Assembly (NCBI GenBank): GCA_035582835.1
Contig: JAYKAV010002109.1
Span: 3,484,930-3,548,929, forward strand
Direction: 5' to 3'
DNA from: Phoebastria nigripes
Taxonomy: Eukaryota; Chordata; Aves; Procellariiformes; Diomedeidae
DNA: 64,000 nt
Shown here: one piece after another, positions 23,906-38,590 of the stretch
Layout: every line of letters starts with the position of its first letter
How positions within the stretch are numbered: the first letter of the stretch is position 1
Made by a program: the position numbers and the translations under genes
Notes under the pieces: model-generated
Seen by the model: the letters and a program-made list of their open reading frames with translations, nothing else
What the model was told of the DNA's origin: nothing
Databases searched by the model: none

Positions 23906-26900
23906 AAACGCAAGATCTTCTCCATCCTTCTCTAAATATTTAATTAGATCTTCATTAGTAACTGTTTTAATTACTATCTTCTGCATGAACTGCTTTCTTG
24001 TCTCCAACATTTGCCAAAATGGTATAAACACCTCTTTGTTCTTTTCGTTCCCCTTTTCTTTCCCCAACAAAACCTCTGGTCTCTGCTTTTTTTATCGCTT
24101 CTGTTTATCTTATACTGTTCACTCAACATGTTAATTCAATTGTTCTGCAGATTGCGAATATCTCAACCCAGCACACAATATAGTATCTTTGGGAAAAAAT
24201 GAGTGCTTCTTGGTGTATTTGTTTAACTATTTTTATCTTATCTTCCTAAGAAAACAAGATAAGTGCATTTATCAGATCTATCCTCGAAATAATTTTGACA
24301 TTATTCACCAATATCAGACAAATTAGAAGTTGGAAAAGAAGATGTCTCAAAGACAAAAAGGTCCTATGAGTTTTATAGAAATCAGTGGCTACAAGCAGTA
24401 GGAGATACAAATTAGTGTTCGCAATGAAGGAAGACAAGTGGATCAGTGGAGCTGGCTGTTTATCAGCTCACCAGTCCACCTAAATATTGGCAAGCCAACT
24501 GCATGCATCCTCCATCCTCGTCATAGTACATGCTGTCATTTTGCCCGTGAGAGTGCTGGGAAGATGGAAAAACTGAGGATATTTCAATGGGTAGAAAGGG
24601 AAAGATAAGACTTCTTTGGCACAGTGCCTAGTGTTTCATTTACAGGGCTGTTTATACATGTGTATCTGTCTATCCATCTGTCTAACAGTTAAAAAATTAT
24701 TCCAGGCAAAAAGATTATCTGATCAAAACAAATGATATGATTTTTAAAAAGGTGACATACAAAAGACTGTGTGCAAAACTTATAAAGAATCCCTGAGTTA
24801 AGCCAAACAATTCCCAGCTGATAACTTCATTGATTTTAGGAGATGAAAGGCTTTTAATAAGGCGGAAAGAGAGGGGAAAAAAAAAAAAATCACACAAAAG
24901 CAATAGGGAGAGAGTAATAAATAGGCATTTTTCCCACAGCCATGACTGAATTAACTTGAACTGAGTCCAGGTACCTGAACTCACAGAGTGATAAACAAAT
25001 TACTGAGAACTCCTTCTCCAATTAACTGCCTTGTTTTAGGGGTAATGCTTGTTTTTGCTGTTCTGGAACTATTGTGAAATTAGGTATTTTTTAACTGACT
25101 CCATATAATTATAGTACTAATGTTCCTCTTACTTTGGGTTAAACTTCTTGGATGGATTTGCATACAAAACTCCTCTGTAAAACATCATCTAACTGTACAA
25201 AGATACTTCTCTGTGGGGGATATGTGTCCTATTTTGACAAATAACCTATGTGTAAGCACTGAAACTGTATTATAACTGCCTACTTGGAATTATTAAGGAT
25301 TGGAGAGGGTCTTTTACTTCTGCCTCCAAAGTCTAACACCGTTTCTCTCCATTCCAAAATACAAAATGGAGCTATGAGAAGCTTTGGCTGCCCTGTTTCC
25401 ACTGATAATCATAGACTTATACCAGTACAAATTCAAACCCCTTCACAACAAGTCTACCTTTATATTTTCTTTCTTATAAAAAGACTAGAAGAAGTGTAGC
25501 AGCACAGCATGAAGGGTAATATAACAGAAGAAATTGCTAAGTCACTCTCCTTGCAACAATTCTGTATTTTGCCTAGTGGCAGCAATATACCTTGTGAAAA
25601 ACTATGGAAGGCCATGTTCCTATCTGTGTCTAGAAGAACTGTTTCATACCCAAATACCTGCTCTTGAATATCTTTTTTCCTCTAAAATTTCCACCAAAAC
25701 ATTCCCTCACTTAGATAATTTTGACTACAATTATTCAACTACTATCAGCAGCTGATATAATCTCTCACATCTATAAATTACCTGAAATTATTTATATTTA
25801 CGCAGTACTAGGTACATTAGTCCTGAGTTCACCCTGAGTGTCAGGATTGAGAAATACATTAATTTTGTTACAAAAACTGTTTTTCAAGTAATGTGTATAT
25901 TTGATAGATAGCCAAATCACTGAAACATTTAAGTCCCTTTTGGAACACAGAACAGCTGTAAGGAAAAGAAATTGCCAATCTTGTAAGATCTTTGTTCAAA
26001 TCCAGCTATGCAACTTGGTGACACTGCATAGCTAAAATGCTTTGCCTGAAAGCTGACATTTTGCTTGTGCCAGCTGAGAAGAAATGGAGATTCTTGATGA
26101 AAGGATATACCAAAAGGTCATACCTCAGTGTGAAAGAGTTGTATGGAAAGACCTGGTATGGAAGAGATATTGGAAAACTGAAACTTAACCAAGGGGCATA
26201 TAAAATAGTTTGAAGGAATATGAAATTTGATGGGCACAAGACATGCTCAAATATGGGCTTTAGAGAGTTGCTTCCTGTAAGTATATCTAGGATATAAACC
26301 AGTTTACTTTTGTTCAGCTTACTGAGATCTCATGCATTCATAATCAAGCCTTTTCTTTATTTACCATTTCCCAAGCTGTGTACCAAGAAATTTCANTAGT
26401 GATATTTTCAGTTTTGTATAACATAAACATGTTACAGAAGAGACAGTCCCCTTGAGACCCACGAAGCACACCTGCTCAGCCATTTCTTTTCATATTCAGA
26501 CTTGTCAGTTGTCTTCTTTCCAATCCATTCAATATGTGTCATGTTAATTTTATATCGAGTGTCTTGAAATCTCGTGTGGTACCGAGCCAATACATACTTT
26601 ACAGAATATGTGCATTATAGCATTACAGCTGTAGTCATTATCAATAGAAACTTCATCTAAAAACTTTCTAGAAGTTGAAAAGATGTGGGGCATGGGGTTT
26701 AAGACGCATGATTTAGGACTTGTAAATAGTCAAGTATTAAATAGAATATGACAATTCAGAAGCACAAAGAAACAAAAGATTAACATGAATAAAAAAACTA
26801 CTACTGGAGATGACATAGCAAGTAAAACTCTGAAAGGCCTATGTTCATCAAATTTGCCTGTCTCCCCTACTTCAAAACAACCATGTCCTCCAGAACTGCT

Positions 26901-29900
26901 TCATCAAAATCAGAATCATTGCCAACTACAACCAAACAAGGGATGGGAGAAGGTTCCTGAGCTTTCTGACACTCTGAAAAAACATCCTAATTCCGTATAA
27001 ACCAAGTTTCCCTCAATCGTTGCCAGCTTAGCTGGTGAGACACCAGCTCTCTGCAATGAAGAGAAAATTAATGTTATCTCACATTTCACATATGACCGTA
27101 GGCCAGGGCAGATACCGTTGTTCCAAAATTTTCCTAGAGTCCTTTTTCCTCAGATTATTTATTCTCATCTTCATAGATACTTCTTTTCTAACAGGGCTGG
27201 TATTGAAGGATGAGGTTCACAGTCTTAATGAGTACTTATAATGATTTTGCCCCTCCAGTGAACTTTCAGTTCTTGCTATTAAAAAATGTATTTACATGAT
27301 TTTTTTCTTGTGCTTTGTATCCCTTGTATTCCTTGAACAGGAATTCAAATTAAGTTATGTAGAATCCAAACCAGGAAAAAGAAACATATTGCATTGTATG
27401 AATAAATATGAGACCTTTTAATTTTCTCACAGTATTTTTTTCTTTTTCATGGTATGAACTCACATCAGAGATGGTCACAATGTATCTAGTCTTGCAAGTA
27501 GAAGACAGTCCTATTTTCATGATTTCTGATCTTCTATCTGTGTTTCTGTTTACACAGATGAAGTTAATAGTCGTTAAAGAAGCTAATCAAAAGAGGTCTT
27601 CAGAGATTTTTTTTTTAAAAAAATAGCTAAAATCTAGCTGTTAATATGTGATGATTTATTAAAAATAAGCAAGCATATTTGTAAGCTACATATGGGACTT
27701 AAATCGTTCTTAATATTGACTTTCCAGTCTATCTTAAAATATTTGGACATTATATAAACTTTAATTCAAAGATCAATAGCTTCAGTTTAGGCAGAAATGT
27801 CACTATGTCTTAAGGGAATAGGAGTTTATTTAAGCAAACATGAAAGTAAACACTGAAGCAGGAAATCTACTTTATTTCTCATAAATATTTTACTTTTTTT
27901 CATCAGCTGTGCTAAAGAGATTAATTGTTAGCACTGTTAATTCTTCTACTACACTTCTTACAGTGTAGGTATTACACTATTATTATTAATGGTCAGCCAA
28001 AATCAGCTTATACTAGAATGTTCCATCTAACTTCATAATTGTTTCTGTAACTCCAATCAGGATGAAAAACTTTGTGAAGACTGTTGTGTGTATTTTATTT
28101 TTTGTCACCAAAATATCAGTGAGACAGTAATAACAATAAGAAAAATAACCAGTCAAAGTCTTGATGTGAGGTACCTTGGCACTAAACTGTCAATTTTTGT
28201 CTTTTAAAGTGAATGTGATCAAGAACAAGTGAATGCTGAATGTGTGCTTTAAGTATAATTCTTCATCTGAAATATTCTAGAGACTATAGCTGGGATTAGG
28301 TCCCAGAATTTGCATCAGGATACTAAATCCCCCTCATTTTTTTTGGGCAAGGGAAAAAAGAGCTTTTTATGTTTGAGATTTAAGGCTAATGACAAATGAC
28401 TGATTTTATCATACTGCTCCCCTACATTAATAAAGTTGAAAAATATTTTTTAAAAAATCTAAATTTACACTTTTATACTTTTAAAAATATACAACTAAGT
28501 TTGAAAGCTTGCAGTTTCATCTACTCAAAAGTTTCCATATTGTTAAGATAAAACTAAATTATAGTAAAAATAAACAGAAAAATGTATATTTAATTATCTG
28601 AACGTGAACTGAAATGTCATGCTAGTTGTTTGACAACCTTATCTTCCATGATTATTGTCAAGAATATGAATTCTGCTTTATCCAGATCAAACAGAAGAAG
28701 AAAAATAAGTCTGAGAAAGGTTTATAGGATCTTCACTATTCATGTGAAATACATATGTAATGTTAGTCTATGAATCCACACTTTTGTTTTTAAACTTAAT
28801 GACATTTCACCATTGACTTGCTGAAAGAGTAACACTTAATGCCGTTAAAATGCTACTTTCCTCCTAGCAGGATCTCAAGTTTCAGTCTACTGTGTGCTTT
28901 TGTCTCAAGAAAAAAGAAAAAAACAGAGGAGGCTTCAGGGAAACTTATTTTCAAATAAACACTGCTGTTCTGAGTACTTCCCACTTAAAGCATAATGTTA
29001 AAATACACACTGAATTACCTTCAGCTCTTTTTACATGTTCTTAAAAGGAGAAAAGTTTATGACACTGTAAGGTGAGGAAAAACTTTTGTATTTTAGGCAA
29101 AAACCATGAACATTTCTTAGAGCTATCTTTAATGAAAAGTACATTTAAACACTCAACAAAAATTACTGCACTATCTGTTCATTCAGCATGTAGTATTACT
29201 GTAGCATACGCAGAAATATCACTGTTAATTTGCCCATCTGTCCAACAGATGTAATATGCCATCTCTCTCCCTCTTTCTTTCTCTAACTGCCTACCTACAT
29301 ATAGTACATGACTGAAAAAAAAGGTAGCTTATCAAATGGTTTTTTTTTTTTTTATATACTTCAGTCTAGAAGTACCATTTGTAGCAGACATACAGCATTA
29401 TTTCTCTTTTGCCCTTCTCAAAGCCTGCAGAGAAATGTACTCCAAAGTGCATGCTGCCTGCAGTTGCATCTCTTTCCCTTTTGCAGCCTTTGCTATGATC
29501 TCAAATCCATTATAGGAAGGTCAGAACAGCATTTTTTGCTAACGGTGCTGTCAAGGAGACAATAAGCAAGTAACGAGATCTCAAAAGCTATGTTAGCGAG
29601 ATTTCAACTGAATGGAATTTTATGAGAAAACTGTTTCTGGAGGCAGAGTTTTGAGAAGGTTATTTCTGTTGAATTCCTGATCCTATACCTTATAGGCCTA
29701 AGAATTTGACATTCAGATCCAAGCACTCAGATTACTTTCTAGATTAGGGAAAACATTCAAATATTTAACATAACCTGCACATCTGGGTCATGATTTGACA
29801 GTTTAGAAAGAGAATGAAAATAGAAGTGAAGGCATTTTTTTGTACGTAACATTTTATCCATACTCATTTTCTGTTCTCAGGGTATCACAGAAGCTAATGA

Positions 29901-30589
29901 GGTATGAAACACTATCAGTCTTGGGTTATATTTTCAAGGCAGGCATGAATAATTTTTCCCACGAACTATTGTTTCAGGAAGAGGTTGAGATTTTTATTTA
30001 CCAGCATTCAGCGTTTCCTGTTAGTTATACCATATAACTCCCAAAATAAACTCTTGTGAGTACTATTAGCCCTTTTAGCTAATGGCAATTTGTATTTTCC
30101 AGACACTTCAAGAACTTTATTTTAGTAGATTCATAATTCTACTTCTACCTATAACTCAGATATAAGCAATGCATTATTGTCTTATACTATTTTTATTCTC
30201 AGGAAGGAAACTGAATTGAATACTGCACCATAATAAGCACAAAATGATTTAACTGGTGTGTGACAAATTCTACACAATTAAAAGAGAATATGTAGGGCAA
30301 TAGGAGCCGAACAAAAGGGGAGCTTGGAAAATATACTAAAACGAATAGTTTTTATGGTTCTTCATTACTGAAAATCTTGCTTTGCTACACAGCATCATCA
30401 CTAAGATGAAGTAGATTAGCACTCACAACTCTAATGCAGATAATTTTGTCAAGGTCATTAGGTGTTCAATAGTGTTTAGTAAAGCTGTAAAAGAATTGCA
30501 CCTGGATGACTCTGTAATGGTTTGTATATCAGGAAATGGGAAATGTCGTGCAGATTGGTTACAGATTATTTTAGGGGATTAGTTACAGT

Positions 30590-30840
30590 GCTTGCAGATG
30601 CATTTGCTAGGGGTAAAACTAGGCAGACAACAGGTTCAGAATCATCTGTTATAAATTCTAATTTTGTACCAGGCACAGGCCTATCAATTTGTGTCTAATT
30701 ATATTCTTCCATGTGAGATATAAAATACCTCAGGGTTTCTATAATAAAGGCTCATTAATGTGGACGAGAAATAATTCTGAAACTCTTTCTGCCAGGGCTA
30801 ATGTTAATACAGATTTTAATTGCTCTTACAGGATATTAAA
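30590..30840. other. Candidate conserved non-coding element (tentative)
   Basis: A non-repetitive block ending at a T run (30849). It holds several motifs typical of developmental enhancers: an octamer-like ATGCATTTGC (30598-30607), TAATTA (30696-30701), a TTAATG site near 30755 and TTTTAATTGC near 30815. There is no coding pattern. The call is by texture and motif clustering only; such motifs are also frequent by chance in AT-rich DNA. Confidence 0.2.
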
Positions 30841-31344
30841 ACACAGGGTTTTTTTTTTTTTAAATCAGTTTTAATCTAATCATTAAATGAAGCCATTTTT
30901 GTAACCCTATATTTTCAAGTATTGCATCTTAGCCTGTTAGGTAATTGCGTCATTACCAAAGAATAAAAGATGAATGCATAAAGTATAAAAGGCAATATTA
31001 TCAAAGACATATGAGAGTCAATGCCCTTCAATTCCTTGTAATTCCCTTTTCTACCTTTAAAATATTCTCTTCCTGCTTAGGTAAGTACATATTCTAAAAT
31101 GTACTTATAAAAATAAAACAATAAGTATTGTGAATAAAAAAGAATTAGTATCGCATTATAATTTACAAGGAAGTCAAGATTTTTCTCCAAGGTAAAAGCC
31201 AAAAGCAAAATCCCTCCAACAAAGACTTTTACTTTAAGAACTAAAATTGCTAACCTTTGATCTCAAGGATATAATTCTTCTGACGCTAGTCTGGTCAGGT
31301 CACTAGAGGGTGAAAAACAAGAGCAGAATAGCATTCCAGACTGG

Positions 31345-31430
31345 TATTATTTGACTTCGAGGACAGATAACTTAACATCTCTGTTCCTCAGTTTCCCACG
31401 TTTTATGGATGAAGAAAAAATATTATTTTT
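31345..31430 (+). mobile_element. MIR-like SINE remnant
   Basis: The segment running from TTGACTTCGAGGACAGATAA through CTTAACATCTCTGTTCCTCA and GTTTCCCACG matches the conserved 3' half of the MIR family (the part with 'cttaacctctctg', 'cctcagtttcc', 'atctgtaaaatggg'). It is diverged and truncated, as expected of a very old amniote-wide SINE. Boundaries are approximate. Confidence 0.6.
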
Positions 31431-34400
31431 ACCCACAGTAAAAAGCAAATTCTCTGTTGTCAAATTCCGAAAATACCACTGTATTTCAATAGCTTTTTGG
31501 AAATAGCATTCAAGTAAATATTCTGTACTGAAAAAGAATAATATTCATGGACTTTTGGTGATGGAAGAGACACTTTTATGCACACCTTGTCAAACTGCAA
31601 AGTACCACTAGCCTCAGGGCTGCTATCATTTGAATAGATGACAGGTGCATTTGTCACAGGATGCATACTATACAGCCACCTAGATAAATAAAATATATGA
31701 TGGGCAAAAGGGCCTTCATGTTTTAAGTTTTGTCAGGAGAAGGGGGAAAAGACAAAAAATGAAAGGTTCTCACTTGGCATTCTAAAACACTAGCAGATTG
31801 AAAAATAAAGCTGATTTGAAGAAGCAGCTCTTGTGATAGAACTGACAGTTCCTTTATAAAAGGGAGCTGAGCTAACAATAAACTGATAAATAGATTCGTA
31901 AAACCAGTATGTGTGTTCAGTAAAATGAGAAAGGGACTTACAAATGTACTAAAGTTTTGATACCATGGATAAGGAGTAGCAGCAGAGAAATACAAGAGTT
32001 TTCTGTACATTCATGTGCTTAGCAACATGAGGAATATATGAAGGTATTTTAAGAGAGAGTTCAACATAAAAACTTGTTATCAAAATATCTTACTTGGAAT
32101 TTCTTCCTCCCTTGACAGTTGCATGAAAATATCCTGAGAATGATATTTATAAAAAATTACTAGGGGAAAACTGTACCAGGAGTCTTTTGGGAATTTACTG
32201 TATCTTCTTGCAGATTGTAATAGAAGAACACAAATCCAACAACAGATCTGAGTAATATCTATTCAACATTGAATAGATCAGGTAGGACGAACAAAAAAAA
32301 GTTGTAAAAGAAAGAAATTGGCCAGCTATTTCACAAACCAATAGCCTTTCTATCCAGGGGATATATGCTTTAAGATTTAACAGCTGGCTTTTGGTAGAAG
32401 ACTCTTTCAGTGATGTCACAAACTGATTCCACTTAAGAACTGTAAAACTTACATTTGTCCTAGTAAGTGAACTAGAGAGATAACACTGTTAAGTTTTTCC
32501 CCTTCAGGAAATGGTTTCAGAGTACTTCTAGAAAACTAGTTGCTACTCACAAATGTCAGTGCTTTAATTACCAGTTAAATTCATTTCATCATTAACATGC
32601 CATTTAGTTGTATGCACCATTAGCTTTTCAGGTTTCAGTTTAGAAATAAATTGTGACTGAAAATTAGATGACCTAAATATCCTCCACATAAATAGAAATG
32701 ACCAGTACTGGGAGGTAACAGGCCAAATGTAAGAACTCAAAAAGACTGGTTCTGCAATGAAATGCTCCCAGAAATGTCTTAGTACAGACTGGCCACTGCA
32801 AGAGTGTGTTAACAACCTGATAGACAGACAGATTTCTTTATCTCCCCAGGCACCAAAGGCCTTCCCTAAGCACCTCGTTGCTTTCTCATTTAAGATTCAT
32901 CGTATTTATAACTTTTAACCTTAGATTTCTATTGAATAATCTTTGGAGACCTCAAGAGAGAGAAAGGAGGATTTATATCAACAGTCACATGAAAGCAATG
33001 CATTCTTTAAAATTATTTGGATAATTTACAAGCTTGATTTTTGTTGTAAGAACTAAATATCCATTTGGGGATGCAGTCTTTCCTTCTTTTCTTCCTTCTT
33101 TCTAAATGTTGTTACTAAAAAAAAAAAAGTAAAGATGTGTAGACTTCAGCATATCTATTTTTATGAGTTCCCTTGGTTCTTCAATTTAAATACTTGATAA
33201 AATTCATGTTAAAATTATTTACAGAAATTAAAAACTCACCTCACTATAATTCCATCCCTTTTCCTAAATGTGTAGTGATACAGCTGTAGCTGGAAGAGCA
33301 CATACAGGCTGCATTCAATGTTTCNCATGCTTCCACTCTGCTTCCCCTCTCTTGCTCCTCCCACACCTGCCTTGCCCTCAGATGCTGCATCCACCACTGT
33401 GCTTTACTGCCTGTGTGAGTTCTGCTTTCTTCTCTCTAGCATTTTCCAAAGCTGCTTTTCTGAGAGTACAGTGGATCTTACTTCCCAATTTGTTTAGCCA
33501 TCATCACATCACTATGTCTGACTGATCTGTTGGAATTCCTACAGAATTCATAGGTCAAAAATGATAACCAGGTTAGCTAAGGATGAGACTTTCCAGAAGC
33601 TAACAGTTTGGCCTAAGATATAGTTAACCTTCCTTGGGTTAAGGAAAAAAACCCTCCAAAACAAAAGAAGATAATTCCTTTACAGTGCAATTTCTTTTCT
33701 CAGATTTCAGGCTCCTTCCTAGGATTTCCCCTAAGCTCTTCCTTAGAAATAATTAAATGTTTTATCAGATNCTTCCCCTAAAAGTAGAGGCAACTTGCAC
33801 AGAAATTTTCAACCTGAACTGTTACTATATGATAAAGTTGTAAACATCTGACACAAACATATAGCAGAAAACACTAGGCAACTTTAACTCTAGGCAGCAC
33901 TACAAACTTCGAGCACAGAACAATGTATAATTGTGCAGGAAGTAGAACTATGGAGCTTTGTAAAAGTATTGAAATTAAAAGAGGGCTGGCTGTGAGGGAG
34001 AATTATAGCTTTACTGTGGACATTTTATATAATTGTATTAATAAGATGTAAAAATGAGAACAGCAACTGTTGCATAATTTAAAGTATTGGTTGTGAAACT
34101 TACTCCTTTAACAGCAAAAGGTACAGCAAAACCTCTCACTTCTTAATATGAGTGAGAAAAGATGGCTTAATGAAGCTAAAACACTTAAAATTAAGACGAT
34201 AATATTTGTATTTGTGTTTCTCTACCATTTTATGTTTCTACAAATATATAAAGCATTATTTCTAATGGTTTGCAAAACCAGGAATAGTAGAATAAGATAA
34301 ATGAAATGGCAAATATTAAATGCTGATCATTTTCCTTAAAAATCTTGGGTTTGTATTTTTGTTTGGTATTTGTATTTTCAAATGTCTTGGCATCTTTTTT

Positions 34401-35474
34401 CTGTCATCCTAAATATTTTACAAGATTCTGAAAAGCAAATCAATAATGATTTTTNAGACAAACTAACAATATAAATATATTAAAAGTCATTCTATAGGCT
34501 TTAGTCAGTTACACTATTTTTTGTGCAATGTGGAGAACAGGTATATGCACTGACTCAATAACAAACATCCTTTAAGAAGCAATAAAATTATTAAACAAGG
34601 AATAATTTCTAATAAACATCTCAGTCCTATAAAGAGATGTGACATTGTGGTATTTATATTTGACTCGAGGCTCACAGACTACATAAAGACTCTGTGTGGG
34701 TGTAATACCTGCATCCAGCCATCGCTTCATAGAGTAGGTTTGATTTCTGCACAGCGGAGTCCCGTTACTAAAGGTTGAAAATATTTAAAAGTACTGGATT
34801 AAATTTTTGCTATGACTGTTAACCTGAACATTTTCATGCTCTTCCTCTGCCTGAGAGCTCTGCTCTTACCATCAGATACTGACCATAACAAGGTGGTCTT
34901 TCCACCAGGAACTGATGACTCAGAGCCTGAAAAGAAACAAAAAGCATGTGTGTCTTAATCAGAAAAGCCTGTGCCAAAAATTCCTGTGCCTGCAATGTCA
35001 TGCCTGAACAAGAGACCAAGTTGCCAGTTCTCACTAAGCATCTCTTCAAACGGTATTTTTCAGAGATTTTTTGACTGCTTAGTAACTTCCCATCAGTGGA
35101 CAATTCCTTTTTTTTTTTTTTCAGACTCAGTCTAAATCAAGATTTATTAAAAACAAAATAAAGAACTATCTTTGAATTACACAGCTGAGTCAATAGAGCT
35201 GCACAATCTCTTTTGGTTGTTCACTCCTTTGGGCTGGAAACTTTTCCTTTCCTATATCCAGTAGCAGTATGCATACCTGTTGTGCTACAATTGATGACAC
35301 CTTTCAGTTAATCACCAGGAAAAGAACCCTACATTTCAGGGTGATAAATGTTTTCCTTTGACATTTATAATTATCCCTACCTGTAAGGAGAATACAGGCA
35401 CGTTTCATTTCCAGCCAGTAGTACAGCTGGTATGCTACATACAGGCTAATAAATTTGAATAGTATCCATTTTTG

Positions 35475-35544
35475 CTTTGGGTGGGTTTTTTTGGTTTTGG
35501 TTTTGGTTTTTTGTTTTGTTTTGGTTGGTTGTTTTTTTTTTTTC
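35475..35544. repeat. T/G low-complexity tract (GGTTTT-type)
   Basis: A 70-bp tract is made almost only of T and G on the + strand, with GGTTTT units near 35493-35515, and ends in a T run before CCC. The opposite strand reads as a Lys/Thr-rich ORF, which is an artefact of composition. Confidence 0.8.
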
Positions 35545-38116
35545 CCTATGAGAATACTTATATTTATATTATGTGTTCTTTCTTGCGATCTCTTTAATCT
35601 TTGCAAGTGCACTATGAAATTAATAGAAAATCAGAAACTTGTGCTGTAGTCAGAGATTGAAAAGTTTTAGCCATAAAATACTGATACCCATTTTTCCAAT
35701 GTGAATTTTTACATGAATGAAAAATGGTTCCATATTAATCCATCTCATTTAAACTGTAACAAAAAAATACTACTGAATGTGGTGTGTTTTACCATCCCTT
35801 TGCCACATGTCCATATTGATTACAAAAAGGCTGAAACAAATAGCTGGGTTTTCTTCTCTCTTAAAAAACCACAGTGCATGAAGTAGCAGACACCAGCCAC
35901 TAGTTAGATTTGTAAACCTTCAGGGTAAAATATTTAATAGGATAGATATGGTAATACAAAGTTTTATACTTAATTTTAATGAAATTAAACTGAATTATAT
36001 GAACTGTAACAGATTTTGTACAACTTGAAAGGTAAATATTGAGGCAAAGAGTCATTGCTTATTGCCTATGTTGATGTATTTATGTAATTGTCATCTGGTT
36101 TATTATTCACATGGGAAAGATTTGAATTTTTAATAGATTTTAAGTTTTTAAACAGCTGTCCTACAATCCAGTGGTACTTAAAAGAGTTTATACATTTTCA
36201 TAACTGCTTTATAAGAAGGTATTAGGCTAGATGTGAAACACTGAACACCACTCTGAAATACATTCTGTACAAAATGAAAGCTGTTTTTTATTTAGACACA
36301 ATTTTCTTCCTAATTATTTTCATTTCGATTTAAGAAACAAATAGTCAAATAGAAGTGATTTAGATTTATGCACATGCTTAACTGTGTGCATTTTAGCTTC
36401 TGCTTTTTTGGTTTTTGAGGACTGCTCGGTGCTTAAAGATAAGAGGATGGCTCAGGCCCTAGGTTTTTCTGAAAGGAAATAGCTATGGTTAGCTTGAAGA
36501 TACTTCTCCAGTCTCTTGTGACCAGAACATATGTTGAATTAGCACATAGATTTTTACTTGAAGTCAGAAAATGGAGAAAATCAGTGGACCGTGATTAAAA
36601 AAATAAGGATTGAAATTATGCCTATTCAAAAGTACTTCTGATCATGCAGGTCCTACAGGTAAGTATCTAAATAAGCCACAAAACCAAAATAAATGTTTCA
36701 AAATCAAGATTACATTTGCTCATACTTCACTCTGAAACAATTTAGTTTTTATTTCTCCTTTGGAAGACTTTTATTAAACAAATAGTACATGTGGTAGGTA
36801 CATGTCATTTCTGCTTCTCCTAACGTATTTAGAGTCACAAGGACACGCCTGTTAATAATATGAATTTTGTTTAGCCATTAGATTAGAAACATGAAGGACT
36901 AAGTGAATCATTTATAGTTTCTTAATTCTTTGTGATGGATTCAGGTCATGTTTTCTGTTATATCAAATCTGATTGCCAAATTGTCAGCTCTAATGCAAAT
37001 CTCAGTTTTAATCTCCCCTGCAGCCCAATTACAAAATTACTTGTTGATCAAGGTCCTAGATTTTAGAAATATCTTTCCATTATCAATTGAAAAACTGATG
37101 TTTAAACTTGGGTTTTGTCACGTAAAAATAATAAAAACTACTTTATGGGGTACTAATAAAAATTGCAACAAATTCTTAGAAATGAAATAAAAACCTTCCC
37201 TTAAACCAAACAAGTTTTTAAATCTAAGCTCAGAAAACGTACATTTTCATGTAATACACATCATTAAAACCATACAAATCATAGTTGTATGATTGCCTAC
37301 ATTTATCTTGAGACTGCATGTGAGTTGGCCAGAATTTCAGTTGACCCTGCCAGCGCCTTTTTTCCATTCTATGAACACACCAAAACCAAAAAAACAGGCT
37401 TCTAAATTTTAAAGCTGAGTTTCATTCAAATTCAAAATAGAACAATGGACTTCATTTATAAAGCAGCTCATTTCTGCTGGTAATGGCAGCGTAAAAGGGT
37501 CTTGCAATCAAATCTCACTTTTGCCCACTTCATCCTTTTAGACTTGCCTTCCAGCTGATAAATTCTGATGATCACCTCTGTTGGTGCAAATCTCGCATGT
37601 CTCTCTCTGTGGATCCTTTTGAGCGTGTTTCTTTCTATTCTTCATGCTGGGAGCTGACTGTGTGTCTAGGAGTGTAGAGAGCAACCTGGACCCATGCTGT
37701 CAGCTTGCTACCACCCATGCAGCCCAGCAGCTTCTGATCCCATGTATGATCCCTTGTGCCCTGGATGCAGCAGCAGCTTGTAAACATCCAATCCATTGCA
37801 CTACAGCAAAACAGAATATACAATCCATCATACGTAAACATCTTTTATTCAGGATGACCCTTAAGAGACAAGTTATCTTTGCCTCTCTTAACCACATATG
37901 CCACCACGTACAACAGCTGATTGTGGAGAACACACTACTTCAGTATCAGTAAACAATAGCAACAGATGCACAGAGCCCAAACATTAAAAGAAGGGGAAAA
38001 AAAAGTAAAAAAACGAGAGCTTAATGCATACTCCAGGTGTGCATTAGTTATTCATATCACTCCTCTGGCAAACCACCCTGCCTGAAAAGTATGTGAAAGG
38101 GACACAAAAAATGTAC

Positions 38117-38121
38117 AGGAA
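38117..38121. repeat. Target-site duplication, left copy (AGGAA)
   Basis: Identical to 38717-38721 on the other side of the LTR. This fixes the insertion boundaries. Confidence 0.9.
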
Positions 38122-38380
38122 TGTGCTGGTTTTGGCTGGGATAGAGTTAATTTTCTTCACAGTAGCTAGTATGTGGCTATGTTTTGAATTTGTGCTGGAA
38201 ACAGTGTTGATAACACAGGGATGTTTTCGTTATTGCTGAGCAGGGCTTACACAGAGTCAAGGCCTTTTCTGCTTCTCACCCCACCCCACCAGCGAGGAGG
38301 CTGGGGGGGCACGAGAAGTTGGGAGGGGACACAGCTGGGACAGCTGACCCCAACTGACCAAAGGGATATTCCATACCATA

Positions 38381-38403
38381 TGACATCATGCTCAGCATAT
38401 AAA
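38381..38403 (+). promoter_or_regulatory. LTR core promoter: CRE-like site and TATA box
   Basis: TGACATCA (38381-38388), a CRE-like octamer with G to A at the central CpG, is followed by TATAAA at 38398-38403. The spacing and surrounding bases are the same as in the insertion at 3783-4999. Confidence 0.75.
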
Positions 38404-38584
38404 GCTGGGGGAAGAAGGAGGAAGGGGGGGACGTTTGGAGTGATGGCGTTTGTCTTCCCAAGTCACCATTACGCGTGATGGAGCCCTGCTTTCCTGGAGA
38501 TGGCTGAACACCTGCCTGCTGATGGGAAGTAGGGAATGAATTCCTTGTTTTGCTTTGCTTGGGCGTGTGGCTTTTGCTTTACCT

Positions 38585-38590
38585 ATTAAA
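38585..38590 (+). terminator. LTR poly(A) signal ATTAAA
   Basis: ATTAAA lies about 180 bases beyond the TATA box, in a position shared with the related LTR portion near 4869. Confidence 0.6.

Larger units (their letters stand above)
15732..31344. other. Long AT-rich non-coding stretch
   Basis: No protein gene, RNA gene or retroelement is recognised apart from the microsatellites and the candidate element listed separately. ORFs are at most about 104 codons (22748-23062). A segment within it has acceptor- and donor-like edges and is reported as a finding. Homopolymers are frequent, for example a T run at 29340-29353. Confidence 0.65.
31431..38121. other. AT-rich non-coding stretch
   Basis: Nothing coding or mobile is recognised beyond low-complexity tracts: a T run at 35108-35121 and a T/G tract at 35475-35544. 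A CT-rich patch lies at about 33330-33440. The 102-codon ORF at 37644-37952 is overlapped by opposing frames and matches nothing I know. Confidence 0.65.

Noticed and set aside
25985..26035. Possible MIR or tRNA-like B-box (GTTCAAATCC)
   Set aside because: No A box, cloverleaf or extended MIR similarity was found around it.
30185..30225. Weak resemblance to the MIR/L2 'gaggaaactga' segment
   Set aside because: Only about a dozen bases look alike, which is not enough to call a repeat. A similar weak match near 58835-58850 was also left out.
35304..35612. 102-codon minus-strand ORF with Lys/Thr-rich region
   Set aside because: The core is a T/G low-complexity tract read on the other strand, so the ORF is a composition artefact.
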